DNA of 64,000 nt from a virus: the IMG/VR virus record IMGVR_UViG_3300047089_000307, positions 1 through 64,000 of that record. One strand, given 5' to 3'. Each line of letters starts with the position of its first letter. Position 1 is the stretch's first letter. The notes below the pieces were generated by a model. The model saw nothing but the letters and a program-made list of their open reading frames with translations. It made no database searches and was not told the DNA's origin. The position numbers and the translations under genes are program-made. Positions 43,828-51,857 of this stretch are shown one piece after another.

Positions 43828-46800
43828 GTGACCGCCACCTTTGACTCGGTCGGCCCGAGCTCCAGCGGCTTTACCTCCGCGGCGACGCCGTACTCGTGGT
43901 CCCATACGCTGGGCGCCGGCGCGACGCTGCTCATCGTGGGGCTGTCGTGCGGCACTGACGGCAACACGCTGACCGTCACCGCGGGCGGCGTGCCGATGAC
44001 CACTACCGCCGGGTCGACCGCCTGGAAGCGGCACACGAACGACGGCACCGCCGGGTTCGGGCAGATTTACGTGCTGCCCGCGCCGCCGACCGGCACGATC
44101 ACGATCGCGGTCTCGGGGGCGACGACCGGCGACCGGGTCAGCGGCGGATCGCTGGCGTTCGCGAGCACCCCCCTGGACTCCACGGCTTACGGCATCCCGG
44201 TTTCTGCCGCAGGGCAGTCCGCCTCCGCCACGGTGAACGTCACGACGACGGCGTCCTCCAGCCTGGTCGCCGCGTTCATGGCCTCCGGGCAGGGCGCCGG
44301 GGCCGTGAGCGGCACGTCTGCCAGCCGGTTCGTGGCCAACGGGGACACTAACTCCGGGGCCGGCAACGATGCCGGGCAGACCGCGCCGGGCACGGGCGGC
44401 AGCGTCGCCATGACGCGGGCGCTCACCTCTGACTTCTGGGCGATATTCGGCATCGAGGTGATGGCCGGGGCCGCTCCGCCAGGCGCCCCGCCAGCGCAGC
44501 CCGGCAGCCGGACGTGGCGCCGCAGCTTCCGCCGCAGTCAGTCCAGCGTCATCCAGGTCAGCCAGGATGTCGTGGCCACCGCCGGGCTGGCCACTGCCAC
44601 CGGGGCCGCGCCGGACGTGGCGTTTGCGACGACGACGCAGCCGGCGCCGGCGCAGCAGCTGGGCGGCGGGACGTGGAAGCGGCACTGGCGCAACCCGATG
44701 GTGCCGTGGTACCGCTTCCAGGAGCTGCCGTACATCACTGGCCTGGCGGGCGGGGGGCGCGGCTACTTCACCGACCAGTTCGGAAATCCCCGGCTGGTGT
44801 GGGGCGACGCCGTCTGGGCGCTGTGCGGCAACGCGGGCCGGTGGAACAGCGGCAACTGGCGGGCTGACTACGACACCTTCACCAGCAACCGCGCCGCGCA
44901 GGGCTTCACTGCCTTGTACGGCAAGCCGATGGGGACGCTCCAGTCCTCTAACATCGACAATAACGGCGGGACGTTCGACTCGCTGTTCCCCTTCCAGGGC
45001 GCGGCGCCGACTACGGGAACCGCCGGGGCCAACCCCAGCACCGGCCTGACCGAGGCGTACTGGCAGCGAATCGATTACTTCCTGGCCGTGTGCAAGGCCA
45101 AGGGCATCACGTTCTTCATGAACGCGGTGGGCTACGCCTCGGACTTCGTAGCAGGCGGTTCCGGGCCGCTGGCCAGCAAGAGCGCCGCGGAGTTCCAGGC
45201 GTACGGCGTCGCGCTCGGCAACCGGTACAAGAACCAGCCGAACATCGTCTGGATGGTCGCGGACGACTATTTCGGCGGATCTGACGACGCGCTGCTGGAC
45301 GGGTTCCTCACCGGGCTGCGCTCATCCGGGGACGCGCACGTCATCTCGATCGAGAACATGCCGGAGTCCACGAGCCGTAACACGCTGGACGCGTCTCCCT
45401 CGGTGGCGGCATGGGGCACCGCGAACGCCCAGTTCGACTTCACTTACTCCTATAACCAGGAGTACTACGGGGTCGAGCAGGCGTACAAGGAAGGCAGCCC
45501 TGTCCCGGTCATCCAGGGGGACGGGTACTTCTACCAGGGCAGCAACGCCTACGCGGGCGGCTCGGGGGCGTTCGCGTACGACCAGGCGTTCCGGCAGGCT
45601 GCCTGGTGGTCCCTGGCCGCCGGCGCCCGCGGCAAGGTCCACGGGTCGGAGTCCATCTGGCAGTACCAGTCCACTGCGCTGGCCAACTCGGCGACGGACT
45701 GGTTCTACGCGAACAACGCCCTGGTCATTCGCACGGTGGTCGAGGGCCTGACGGGGTGGCAGAACCTCTTCCCGGACCTCAGCAGCCAGCTGGTCACCGC
45801 AGGCCGGGGCACCAGGGCCAGCGCGTTCGCCTCCGGCGGCGGCGGCGGGCAGTACGAGGTGGCGTTCACCAGCAGCTACGTGGCCGCGTCGGCCACCCCG
45901 GATTACTCGCTGGCTTTGCTGTACCTGCCGCGGGCCACGACCATCACCGTCAATACCGCGCTGCTGGGACCGGGCTTCACCGCTAACTGGGTGGACCCGG
46001 TCAGCGGGGCGATGTCATCAGCAGGCACCGGGCCGGCGTTCAATTCCACGGCCAAGGGCAGCAACAGCCAGGGCGACCCGGACTGGGCGCTGGTGCTCCA
46101 GGGGCCGCCGGTCACGCCGTCCAGCGTGGTGCCCCCGCAGCCCGGCTCTGTCAGCTGGCGCAGGCAGTTCCGCAGGGTGCAGCAGCTCATGGCCAGCCCG
46201 GCGACCGGGGCCAGTCCTGACCTCCAGGTAACTGCCCAGCTGGCAACGGGCACGGGGTCCGCCCTTGCCCCCGGCGCCGGCCTTACCCCCCCGGTATCGT
46301 CCGGTGCCGGATCGGCAGGCGCCCCCGGCATCGGCCTGGCCGGCGGCTCCGCGGCCGGCAGCGGCGTGGCCCAGCCGCCGGGCGTGCAGCTGGCAACGGG
46401 CCTGGCCACGGGCGCCGGGTCAGCCGGGGCACCGGGCATCGGGCTGGCGGGGGGATCGGCTGCCAGTTCCGGCGTGGCCCAGTCGCCGGGCGTGCAGCTG
46501 GCAACAGGGCTGGCGACGGGCACAGGCTCCGCCCCGGGACCTGGCGCCGGCCTGGCCGCGGCGCTCGCGCCCGGCAGCGGCGCCGCGGGAGCGCCGGGCG
46601 TGCAGCTGACCCCCGGTGCGGCCTCCGGCACGGGCAGCAGCCAGCCCCCGCAGCCGCAGTTCGTGATGAGCGCCGGCCTCAGCCAGGGCACCGGGACGGC
46701 GCTCGCGCCCGGCATCGGCCTGACGGGCGGGCCGGCTGCCGGCAGCGGCGTGGCCCAGTCGCCGGGTGACGAGCTTACCCCGGGCCTTGCCGGGAGCTCT

Positions 46801-47406
46801 GCCGCAGCGGGCGCGGCCGGGACGGGCCTGACCCCGGGCCTGGCCAGCGGCACGGGCACGGCCTTCGGCCCCGGGACCTCAGTCGGCGGGAACCTTCAGG
46901 TCAGCGCGGGCCTGGCAGCGGGCACGGGCACGGCCCTGGCGCCGGGCACTGGCCTGGCAGGCGGCTCCGCGGGCGGCAGCGGCGCTGCGGCATCCCCTGG
47001 CGTGCAGCTGACGCCGGCCCTGGCCGGCGGTACGGGCAGCGGGCAGGGAGCCTCTTCTGCCTCGGCCGCCGGCGCCGCGACCGCCACCGGGACGGGCGCT
47101 GCCCAGCCTCCGGCAGGCGGCAATGCAACGGGCGCCGGCCTCGCGACCGGGGCCGGGGCGGCGCAGGCCGGCGCCAGGGCGCTAACCCCGGCCCCGGCCG
47201 TTGCCCTGGCGGCAGCGCAGCCGCCGTCCCTGTCAGTTACCGCTACCGCCCAGGCGGCCCTGGCGCCGGGCCAGGCGCTGAACGCCACTGCGCAGGGACA
47301 GGCCGCGGTCATCAAGGGCTACAGCACGGGCACGGCAGTCACGCAGCCATCGCAGGGATCAGCGGGCGTGAGCGCGACCGCGACGTCTCAGGGCGGGGTT
47401 ACGTAA
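43828..47406 (+). CDS. large tail fibre with DUF4038-like glycosidase domain
   Basis: 1192 aa from a GTG (GGAGGGAGG upstream). Residues 1-215 form a beta-rich part (MTATFDSVGPSS). Residues about 280-650 read as a DUF4038/apiosidase-like TIM barrel: FTDQFGNPRLVWGDAVWALC, ITFFMNAVGY, NRYKNQPNIVWMVADDYFGG and HGSESIWQY. Residues about 790-1190 are Ala/Gly/Ser/Thr repeats (for example GSAGAPGIGLAGGS). It probably binds and trims host surface glycans. Confidence 0.75.
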   Translation: MTATFDSVGPSSSGFTSAATPYSWSHTLGAGATLLIVGLSCGTDGNTLTVTAGGVPMTTTAGSTAWKRHTNDGTAGFGQIYVLPAPPTGTITIAVSGATTGDRVSGGSLAFASTPLDSTAYGIPVSAAGQSASATVNVTTTASSSLVAAFMASGQGAGAVSGTSASRFVANGDTNSGAGNDAGQTAPGTGGSVAMTRALTSDFWAIFGIEVMAGAAPPGAPPAQPGSRTWRRSFRRSQSSVIQVSQDVVATAGLATATGAAPDVAFATTTQPAPAQQLGGGTWKRHWRNPMVPWYRFQELPYITGLAGGGRGYFTDQFGNPRLVWGDAVWALCGNAGRWNSGNWRADYDTFTSNRAAQGFTALYGKPMGTLQSSNIDNNGGTFDSLFPFQGAAPTTGTAGANPSTGLTEAYWQRIDYFLAVCKAKGITFFMNAVGYASDFVAGGSGPLASKSAAEFQAYGVALGNRYKNQPNIVWMVADDYFGGSDDALLDGFLTGLRSSGDAHVISIENMPESTSRNTLDASPSVAAWGTANAQFDFTYSYNQEYYGVEQAYKEGSPVPVIQGDGYFYQGSNAYAGGSGAFAYDQAFRQAAWWSLAAGARGKVHGSESIWQYQSTALANSATDWFYANNALVIRTVVEGLTGWQNLFPDLSSQLVTAGRGTRASAFASGGGGGQYEVAFTSSYVAASATPDYSLALLYLPRATTITVNTALLGPGFTANWVDPVSGAMSSAGTGPAFNSTAKGSNSQGDPDWALVLQGPPVTPSSVVPPQPGSVSWRRQFRRVQQLMASPATGASPDLQVTAQLATGTGSALAPGAGLTPPVSSGAGSAGAPGIGLAGGSAAGSGVAQPPGVQLATGLATGAGSAGAPGIGLAGGSAASSGVAQSPGVQLATGLATGTGSAPGPGAGLAAALAPGSGAAGAPGVQLTPGAASGTGSSQPPQPQFVMSAGLSQGTGTALAPGIGLTGGPAAGSGVAQSPGDELTPGLAGSSAAAGAAGTGLTPGLASGTGTAFGPGTSVGGNLQVSAGLAAGTGTALAPGTGLAGGSAGGSGAAASPGVQLTPALAGGTGSGQGASSASAAGAATATGTGAAQPPAGGNATGAGLATGAGAAQAGARALTPAPAVALAAAQPPSLSVTATAQAALAPGQALNATAQGQAAVIKGYSTGTAVTQPSQGSAGVSATATSQGGVT
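46240..47330 (+). repeat. degenerate coding repeats, Ala/Gly-rich
   Basis: The 3' part of the tail fibre gene encodes about twenty degenerate units of 18-20 residues on the pattern GLATGTGSA-PG-GL. The repeats would allow length change by recombination. Confidence 0.75.
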
Positions 47407-47598
47407 ATGAGTGCCATCTGCAAGAAGACATCCTCGGGCGTGGACGGCCGGAGTTTTCATGTTGACCACGATCACGTCACAGGCGCAGTGCGCGGGCTGC
47501 TATGTCAGACTTGCAATGTCGGACTTGGAGCACTGCATGATGACGTGAACTTGCTGCGCGCTGCTCTCGCTTACCTGGAAGGGAGCGTGATGTCATGA
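47407..47598 (+). pseudogene. truncated endonuclease VII-type fragment (63 aa)
   Basis: [20 protein letters not shown] and [20 protein letters not shown] are the C-terminal endonuclease VII motifs, starting at an AIC remnant; the DNA-binding half is missing. It sits directly between the fibre gene and the connector gene, so a homing endonuclease insertion has decayed here. It could still be expressed. Confidence 0.65.
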
Positions 47599-48534
47599 CC
47601 GCCACGGTCTTCTTTTGACTCCGTTAACGAGATCGCGCTGCTCAGCAACACGTTCCTGAACAGCTCGCAGGCCGCGGCCGACCCCACGGCCGTCAGCTGC
47701 ACCGTCTCGGACCCGTCCGGGACCTCGGTCACGCACACGTTCGGCGGCGCGTCCCCCGCGGATATCGTCAAGGTAGCCACGGGCAAGTACACGCTGTCGG
47801 TGGCGTGCGCGCCGGCCATCGCGGGCGTGGACGGGCTGTGGCAGTTCGAGTGGGCCGGCACCGGGGCGGTCAGCGACGTCCAGCCGGGAACCTGGCGGGT
47901 GCTGCCGGCCAGCGTCGCCACCTGGTACATCGGGCTGGAGGAGTTCAAGGACCGGCTGGGCATCGCCGACGATAGCGATGACTCCCAGGCGCAGATCGCC
48001 ATCCAGACTGTCTGCGGGTGGGTCAACCAGTGGACCGGCCAGCACTTCAACCGGATCACCGAGGCACGCACGTTCGTGCCGCACGACATCTGCAAGGTCA
48101 ACATCGACCCGCTGGTGTCGGTCACCACGTTCCTGGTCGACCGCGACGGCAACGGCGTCTTCGGCGAGACCTGGACGCTGAACACCGACTACCAGCTGCG
48201 CATCGGGCCGGATTCCTACAACCTGAACGCGACCGGCATCCTGCGGCCGTACCGGCAGGCCGTCACCGTGCAGTCCGGTAAGCTCTTCCCGTTCATCTAC
48301 CCGTTCTCCCACCAGGACCGGGTGCAGGTCACCGGTACCTGGGGCTGGTTCGCGGTCCCCGCGGAGGTTGCCCAGGCGACGTTCATCCTCGCCGCGGACC
48401 TGTTCAAGATGAAGGATGCCCCGTTCGGCGTGGCGGGCGTCAGCGACTACGGCATTACCCGCATTCAGGCCAATCCCTGGCTCATCGAGCTGCTGCGGCC
48501 GTACAAGAACACAAAGCGGGCGGTCGGCGTATGA
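47595..48534 (+). CDS. head-tail connector protein, needs +1 frameshift
   Basis: The ATG at 47595 gives MTATVFF and then TGA. A +1 shift on TTTT (47613-47616) at UUU-UGA-C yields ...[18 protein letters not shown] and a 312-aa protein. The first 100 residues look Ig-like; the rest is a head-tail connector: [20 protein letters not shown], a [14 protein letters not shown] helix and [20 protein letters not shown]. The site resembles the prfB frameshift. An indel error is the alternative. Confidence 0.7.
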
Positions 48535-48677
48535 TTCCCTCCTTCAAGGACGCGACTGCCGTACTCCGTCAGACCCTAACGGGGAAGGAAGAGCACGGTC
48601 ATGCTCATGAGGCGCCAACGTGGCTGCGCGTGCAGTTGCCGCGCTTGCGCGAATGGAGGCTGCTCGATGTGCCTTAA
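48531..48677 (+). CDS. small ORF (48 aa)
   Basis: The ATG overlaps the connector stop. [20 protein letters not shown] looks like the start of a head-tail joining protein, but the ORF ends early. It may be a truncated gene. Confidence 0.4.
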   Translation: MIPSFKDATAVLRQTLTGKEEHGHAHEAPTWLRVQLPRLREWRLLDVP

Positions 48678-48693
48678 CGGGCCCGCGCACTGA
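48601..48693 (+). CDS. Cys-rich mini-protein (30 aa)
   Basis: GGAAGAG precedes the ATG. RGCACSCRACANGGCSMC gives six Cys in 18 residues, a likely zinc-binding mini-domain. It overlaps the previous ORF in another frame. Confidence 0.45.
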   Translation: MLMRRQRGCACSCRACANGGCSMCLNGPAH

Positions 48694-48694
48694 C

Positions 48695-48790
48695 ATGAGG
48701 CCGCCCGCAAGCTCGCGCCCTGTCCTGACGACGGCGAACTGCCCCGCGCTCGTGCCCGTGACGAACGTCAGGGCGGGCGGGAGGAGGTAA
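48695..48790 (+). CDS. small ORF (31 aa)
   Basis: MRPPASSRPVLTTANCPALV ends with AGGRR and carries GGAGGAGG for the next gene. Weak support; function unknown. Confidence 0.3.
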   Translation: MRPPASSRPVLTTANCPALVPVTNVRAGGRR

Positions 48791-48793
48791 GCC

Positions 48794-49459
48794 GTGGCCA
48801 GGGCGCCGAAGGTCAAGAAGAAGTCCGCTGCCCAGGCTGCCGCGGGGAAGAAATTCGCGGCCGGCGGCCGGGCGGCCATGGCGTCCAAGCGCGCCGCTTA
48901 CGCCAAGAGCCACCATGGCGCGAAGCTGCCCCCGTCCAAGGCGCAGACGCAGGCGTCGATGAAGTGGGCGTCGGCCGGCCGCGCGGCCCAGGCGGCTAAG
49001 AAGCAGGGCAAGAAGCCGCCTGCCAAGGCAGCGGCCACCGCGCCGCCCGGCACCCGGCCTTCGCTGCCCGGCTGGTCGATGGGCTGCAACGACGCCGGGC
49101 CGACGTGCGCCTCGGCGGCCGTGGCCAACCACCTGCTCGCGAGCACGGGCCTGGAGATGACCGAGCAGGAGATAGCGCTGCTGCACATGCTGGCAGGCGG
49201 CGACGACGGCGCGGACATCCCGTCCGTGCTGGAGGTCCTGCTCGCGCGGCCCGCGCTGGTAGCCGGGGCCCGCGGCGGCCTCGCGCGGTTCTTCCAGGCT
49301 GACGAGCAGGTCATCGTCCCGGGCCTGGTCGTCGTGACCGACCTCGGGCACGCCCGGCACGCGGTGCTGTCCCACCCCGGCGGCATGGTGAGCTGGGGTG
49401 GCATCCGGCCCTGGGAGGGCAGCCCCCTGGAGGCGTGGGCGATCGAGTGGGCCGCCTGA
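48794..49459 (+). CDS. basic protein with papain/C39-like domain (221 aa)
   Basis: A GTG start with GGAGGAGG upstream. The first 80 residues are Lys/Ala-rich (histone-like). The rest has GCNDAGPTCASAAVANHLLA (Cys region) and ARHAVLSHPGG (His region), as in C39/papain-like peptidases. It may be a virion-associated peptidase or a defective relative. Confidence 0.55.
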   Translation: MARAPKVKKKSAAQAAAGKKFAAGGRAAMASKRAAYAKSHHGAKLPPSKAQTQASMKWASAGRAAQAAKKQGKKPPAKAAATAPPGTRPSLPGWSMGCNDAGPTCASAAVANHLLASTGLEMTEQEIALLHMLAGGDDGADIPSVLEVLLARPALVAGARGGLARFFQADEQVIVPGLVVVTDLGHARHAVLSHPGGMVSWGGIRPWEGSPLEAWAIEWAA

Positions 49460-49533
49460 ATGCATAATGAAGCGCGTTTATCGCCCGATAAAGACAGCAG
49501 GCTTTGCATCCGGGGCGGTATACGCTGTGCGCC

Positions 49534-49692
49534 ATGGCTGATGAGCCTCCCCGGGAAGACCCGATAACCGCCCTCCAGGTGAGCGCGGTGCAGCAGCATG
49601 AGATGTTCCTCGCCTGGCAGGTGGCGGGCTTCGATGCCGCCCAGGCCCTGGAGCTGCTGAAGGCCGTGATCATGGCCATGATCCTGAAGTAG
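49534..49692 (+). CDS. small helical protein, probably leaderless (52 aa)
   Basis: MADEPPREDPITALQVSAVQ starts 7 nt after TACGCT (49521-49526). A C-terminal helix (ALELLKAVIMAMILK) is hydrophobic. Such small proteins occur next to lysis or membrane genes. Function unknown. Confidence 0.55.
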   Translation: MADEPPREDPITALQVSAVQQHEMFLAWQVAGFDAAQALELLKAVIMAMILK

Positions 49693-49711
49693 GCCATGGC
49701 ATACTTTGCCC

Positions 49712-50155
49712 ATGGCAGACCTCCCTCCCGACGCGGCGGCCGAGCTGCGCCTCCTGCGCGCGGAGGTGAGCGCGCTGCGCCCGCACGTGGCAGCGGCAGC
49801 GGCCGAGGTAGCGGCGCTGCGCGTGCACGTGGCAGCAGCGGCCGTGCCCCCGGCCGTCATGCGGCACGGCTGGCTGAGGCACGTGGTCAAGGACCTGGAG
49901 ACGGACCCGCACGTCCAGTACAAGGTCCACCTGTACGGTGCGATTTACTGGCTGGTGAACATCCCGGCCGTCGTCCTGCTTTACCTTTTCGCCCCGGGGC
50001 TGTGGCTGAAGCTGGGCATCTTCATCACGCTGCTCTACTCGATATACGCCAATTTTGCCACCGACTACGGAGGAATGTCCGCGGCGATGGCGTCCTTCGG
50101 GCAGTCCCCGCTGCCGGAGTTGCCTGTTCAAGAGCATGTCGACGCGCCTGACTAG
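49712..50155 (+). CDS. coiled-coil membrane protein, probably leaderless (147 aa)
   Basis: The ATG at 49712 is 6 nt after CATACT. Heptad-like repeats (LRLLRAEVSALRPHVAAAAA) are followed by two hydrophobic segments (YWLVNIPAVVLLYLFAPG and LKLGIFITLLYSIYANF). It may be a holin-like or membrane-anchoring protein; unproven. Confidence 0.6.
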   Translation: MADLPPDAAAELRLLRAEVSALRPHVAAAAAEVAALRVHVAAAAVPPAVMRHGWLRHVVKDLETDPHVQYKVHLYGAIYWLVNIPAVVLLYLFAPGLWLKLGIFITLLYSIYANFATDYGGMSAAMASFGQSPLPELPVQEHVDAPD

Positions 50156-50177
50156 TAGCTAGCGTACTCTAGATCCT

Positions 50178-50744
50178 ATGCAAAATTTGCTACTGACGTG
50201 GCCGGAAGCGGCGCGGTTTCCGCTCGCGATGCCCGTGGGAAAGCGTGTAGTAGCGGTGGCCGAGTCTGATGTCCGGCGGTTCATGGGCATGACGGAGGCT
50301 GACGGGAGGTGCCTGCGGTTTACCCGCTGGAAGGACCCGAGGACGGCTTACGGGATGTTCGGGCTGAAGTGCCAGGCGACGGTCCTCGCGCACCGGTTCG
50401 CCTACACGGTCTGGCGCGGGCCGATTCCGGCCAGGCTCACGATCGATCACCTGTGCCATAACGAGGCGGCACAGGCGGGCATGTGTGACGGCGGTCCCTG
50501 TGCTCACCGCGCTTGCGTCTGGCCGTGGAGCCTCCACCCGACTACGCTCTCCCTGAATAAGGCGGCCAGCCCGACGCGCAGCAGGGGCGGAGGCGAGAAT
50601 CACCGCAACGCCCGCAAGACGCACTGCGACAACGGCCATGAGTTCACGCCGGAGAATACGTACGAATGGCGGGGACAGCGGCATTGCCGGGCCTGCCGGG
50701 CAACGGACGCCAGGAACTTCCGGGAGAAAGGCAGTCACGCATGA
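50178..50744 (+). CDS. HNH homing endonuclease (188 aa)
   Basis: The ATG is 7 nt after TACTCT. LAHRFAYTVWRGPIPARLTI then DHLCHNEAAQ and NHRNARKTHCDNGHEFTPEN give an HNH core flanked by zinc knuckles (CDGGPC...C, HCRAC). It is the kind of HNH protein common as a mobile insert in phage genomes. Confidence 0.85.
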   Translation: MQNLLLTWPEAARFPLAMPVGKRVVAVAESDVRRFMGMTEADGRCLRFTRWKDPRTAYGMFGLKCQATVLAHRFAYTVWRGPIPARLTIDHLCHNEAAQAGMCDGGPCAHRACVWPWSLHPTTLSLNKAASPTRSRGGGENHRNARKTHCDNGHEFTPENTYEWRGQRHCRACRATDARNFREKGSHA

Positions 50745-50926
50745 GCACGTTCGTGCTGTCCGAGCTGAGTCACGGCGGCGCCTACCGGACGAACTGGCAC
50801 TGCCAGCCGCCGGACCCCGGGGTGCTGTTCCGGGTGACCCGCGAGGAATGGTCCGTCAGCAGGAATGGCCTGGACGTCCGGGACGTCTACGAGATCGAGG
50901 TCCTGGACGGGGAGGTCCGGGCCTGA
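50741..50926 (+). CDS. hypothetical protein (61 aa)
   Basis: The ATG overlaps the HNH stop. MSTFVLSELSHGGAYRTNWH and a C-terminal IEVLDGEVRA. Function unknown. Confidence 0.5.
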   Translation: MSTFVLSELSHGGAYRTNWHCQPPDPGVLFRVTREEWSVSRNGLDVRDVYEIEVLDGEVRA

Positions 50927-50941
50927 CTTCGCGGTGATACG

Positions 50942-51015
50942 GGATTAGACTGACCCCTGATGCTGCGGCCTCCGGGAGCCAGCCGGGAACTGATCCCTGG
51001 AGCCAGCCATCGCCG
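50942..51015 (+). repeat. 74-bp leader repeat, copy B
   Basis: Matches 18291-18364 at 68 of 74 positions, including TAGACT, an ATG (50960) opening MLRPPGASRELIPGASH, the hairpin and GGAG 6 nt before ATC. The downstream virion gene is again in the +1 frame relative to that ATG. Confidence 0.85.
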
Positions 51016-51434
51016 ACCTCGCCGCCATCCGCACCGCGCTGGCGAACCGGATCACCGCCGGGACCGGCCTGCGGACGCTGCCCGAGGCGCGAGACCAGGT
51101 CAGCCCCCCGGTTGCCGTCATCCTGCCCGCCCCGGGGGTGATCCAGTACGGGAACACCGTGGACGGGGCGTTCACCGTCAACCTCGTCGTGCTGCTGCTC
51201 ATCAGCGACGCCGCGCCGACTGAGAAGGTCCAGCGGGCCCTGGACGCCTACCTCGGGATCGGCGCGCACGACGCCGTCCCGTCCAGCATCGCCGGGGCCA
51301 TCCAGGACGACCCGACGCTCGGCGGCACCGTGCACTTCGCGCTGGCCGTCTCCGCGAGCGGGTACGGCCGCGTCGACTACGCCGCGGTCACCTACTTCGG
51401 CGCCCGGGTAGCCGTGCAGGCGGGAGCTATCTGA
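50997..51434 (+). CDS. tail terminator/head-tail joining-like protein
   Basis: The open frame (after TGA at 50991) reads LEPAIADLAAIRTALANRIT, then SPPVAVILPAPGVIQYGNTV and FTVNLVVLLLISDA, and ends with a beta-rich part. It resembles tail-completion proteins of siphoviruses. No ATG, GTG or TTG lies near the start; CTG 50997 or ATC 51009 (GGAG upstream) or a +1 shift from ATG 50960 are the options. Confidence 0.7.
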   Translation: MEPAIADLAAIRTALANRITAGTGLRTLPEARDQVSPPVAVILPAPGVIQYGNTVDGAFTVNLVVLLLISDAAPTEKVQRALDAYLGIGAHDAVPSSIAGAIQDDPTLGGTVHFALAVSASGYGRVDYAAVTYFGARVAVQAGAI

Positions 51435-51763
51435 TGAGCCAGTCCTGGCAATTCCAGCCGGGGACTGACACCTTCGGCAACCGGTACCTTCCGCTGACGA
51501 CCGGCCAGGTCTTCACGGGCCAGGCACGCCCGGCGGCCGACGCCTTCCCTGCGCAGCTGACCCCCGGCGAGTACGTCATTCCCGCCGGCGCTCTCCAGCA
51601 CGCTTACAGCCGGCTGGGGTGGACGGCGACCACGACCACGGCGCAGGCGGCCTGGGCGATCCGGTACATCGCGGATGCCTACGGGAACCGGGACGAGGTC
51701 ATGTCCGCGCGGGGCGTCACCTGGCGCGTGAGGCCGCTGACCCTGGAGGAGATGCTCGCGTAA
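51434..51763 (+). CDS. hypothetical protein (109 aa)
   Basis: The ATG overlaps the previous stop. MSQSWQFQPGTDTFGNRYLP and a C-terminal WRVRPLTLEEMLA, which echoes the C-terminus (LRARSLTLEEMAP) of the small protein at 20100. Function unknown. Confidence 0.55.
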   Translation: MSQSWQFQPGTDTFGNRYLPLTTGQVFTGQARPAADAFPAQLTPGEYVIPAGALQHAYSRLGWTATTTTAQAAWAIRYIADAYGNRDEVMSARGVTWRVRPLTLEEMLA

Positions 51764-51857
51764 GACAATACTCGGAACGTTCACGACTTTCGCAAAGAGT
51801 AAAAATGTACCTGCAACGGAAAGCGCGGGATGCCCGCGTGAAGGAGGTGCTTTTAAA

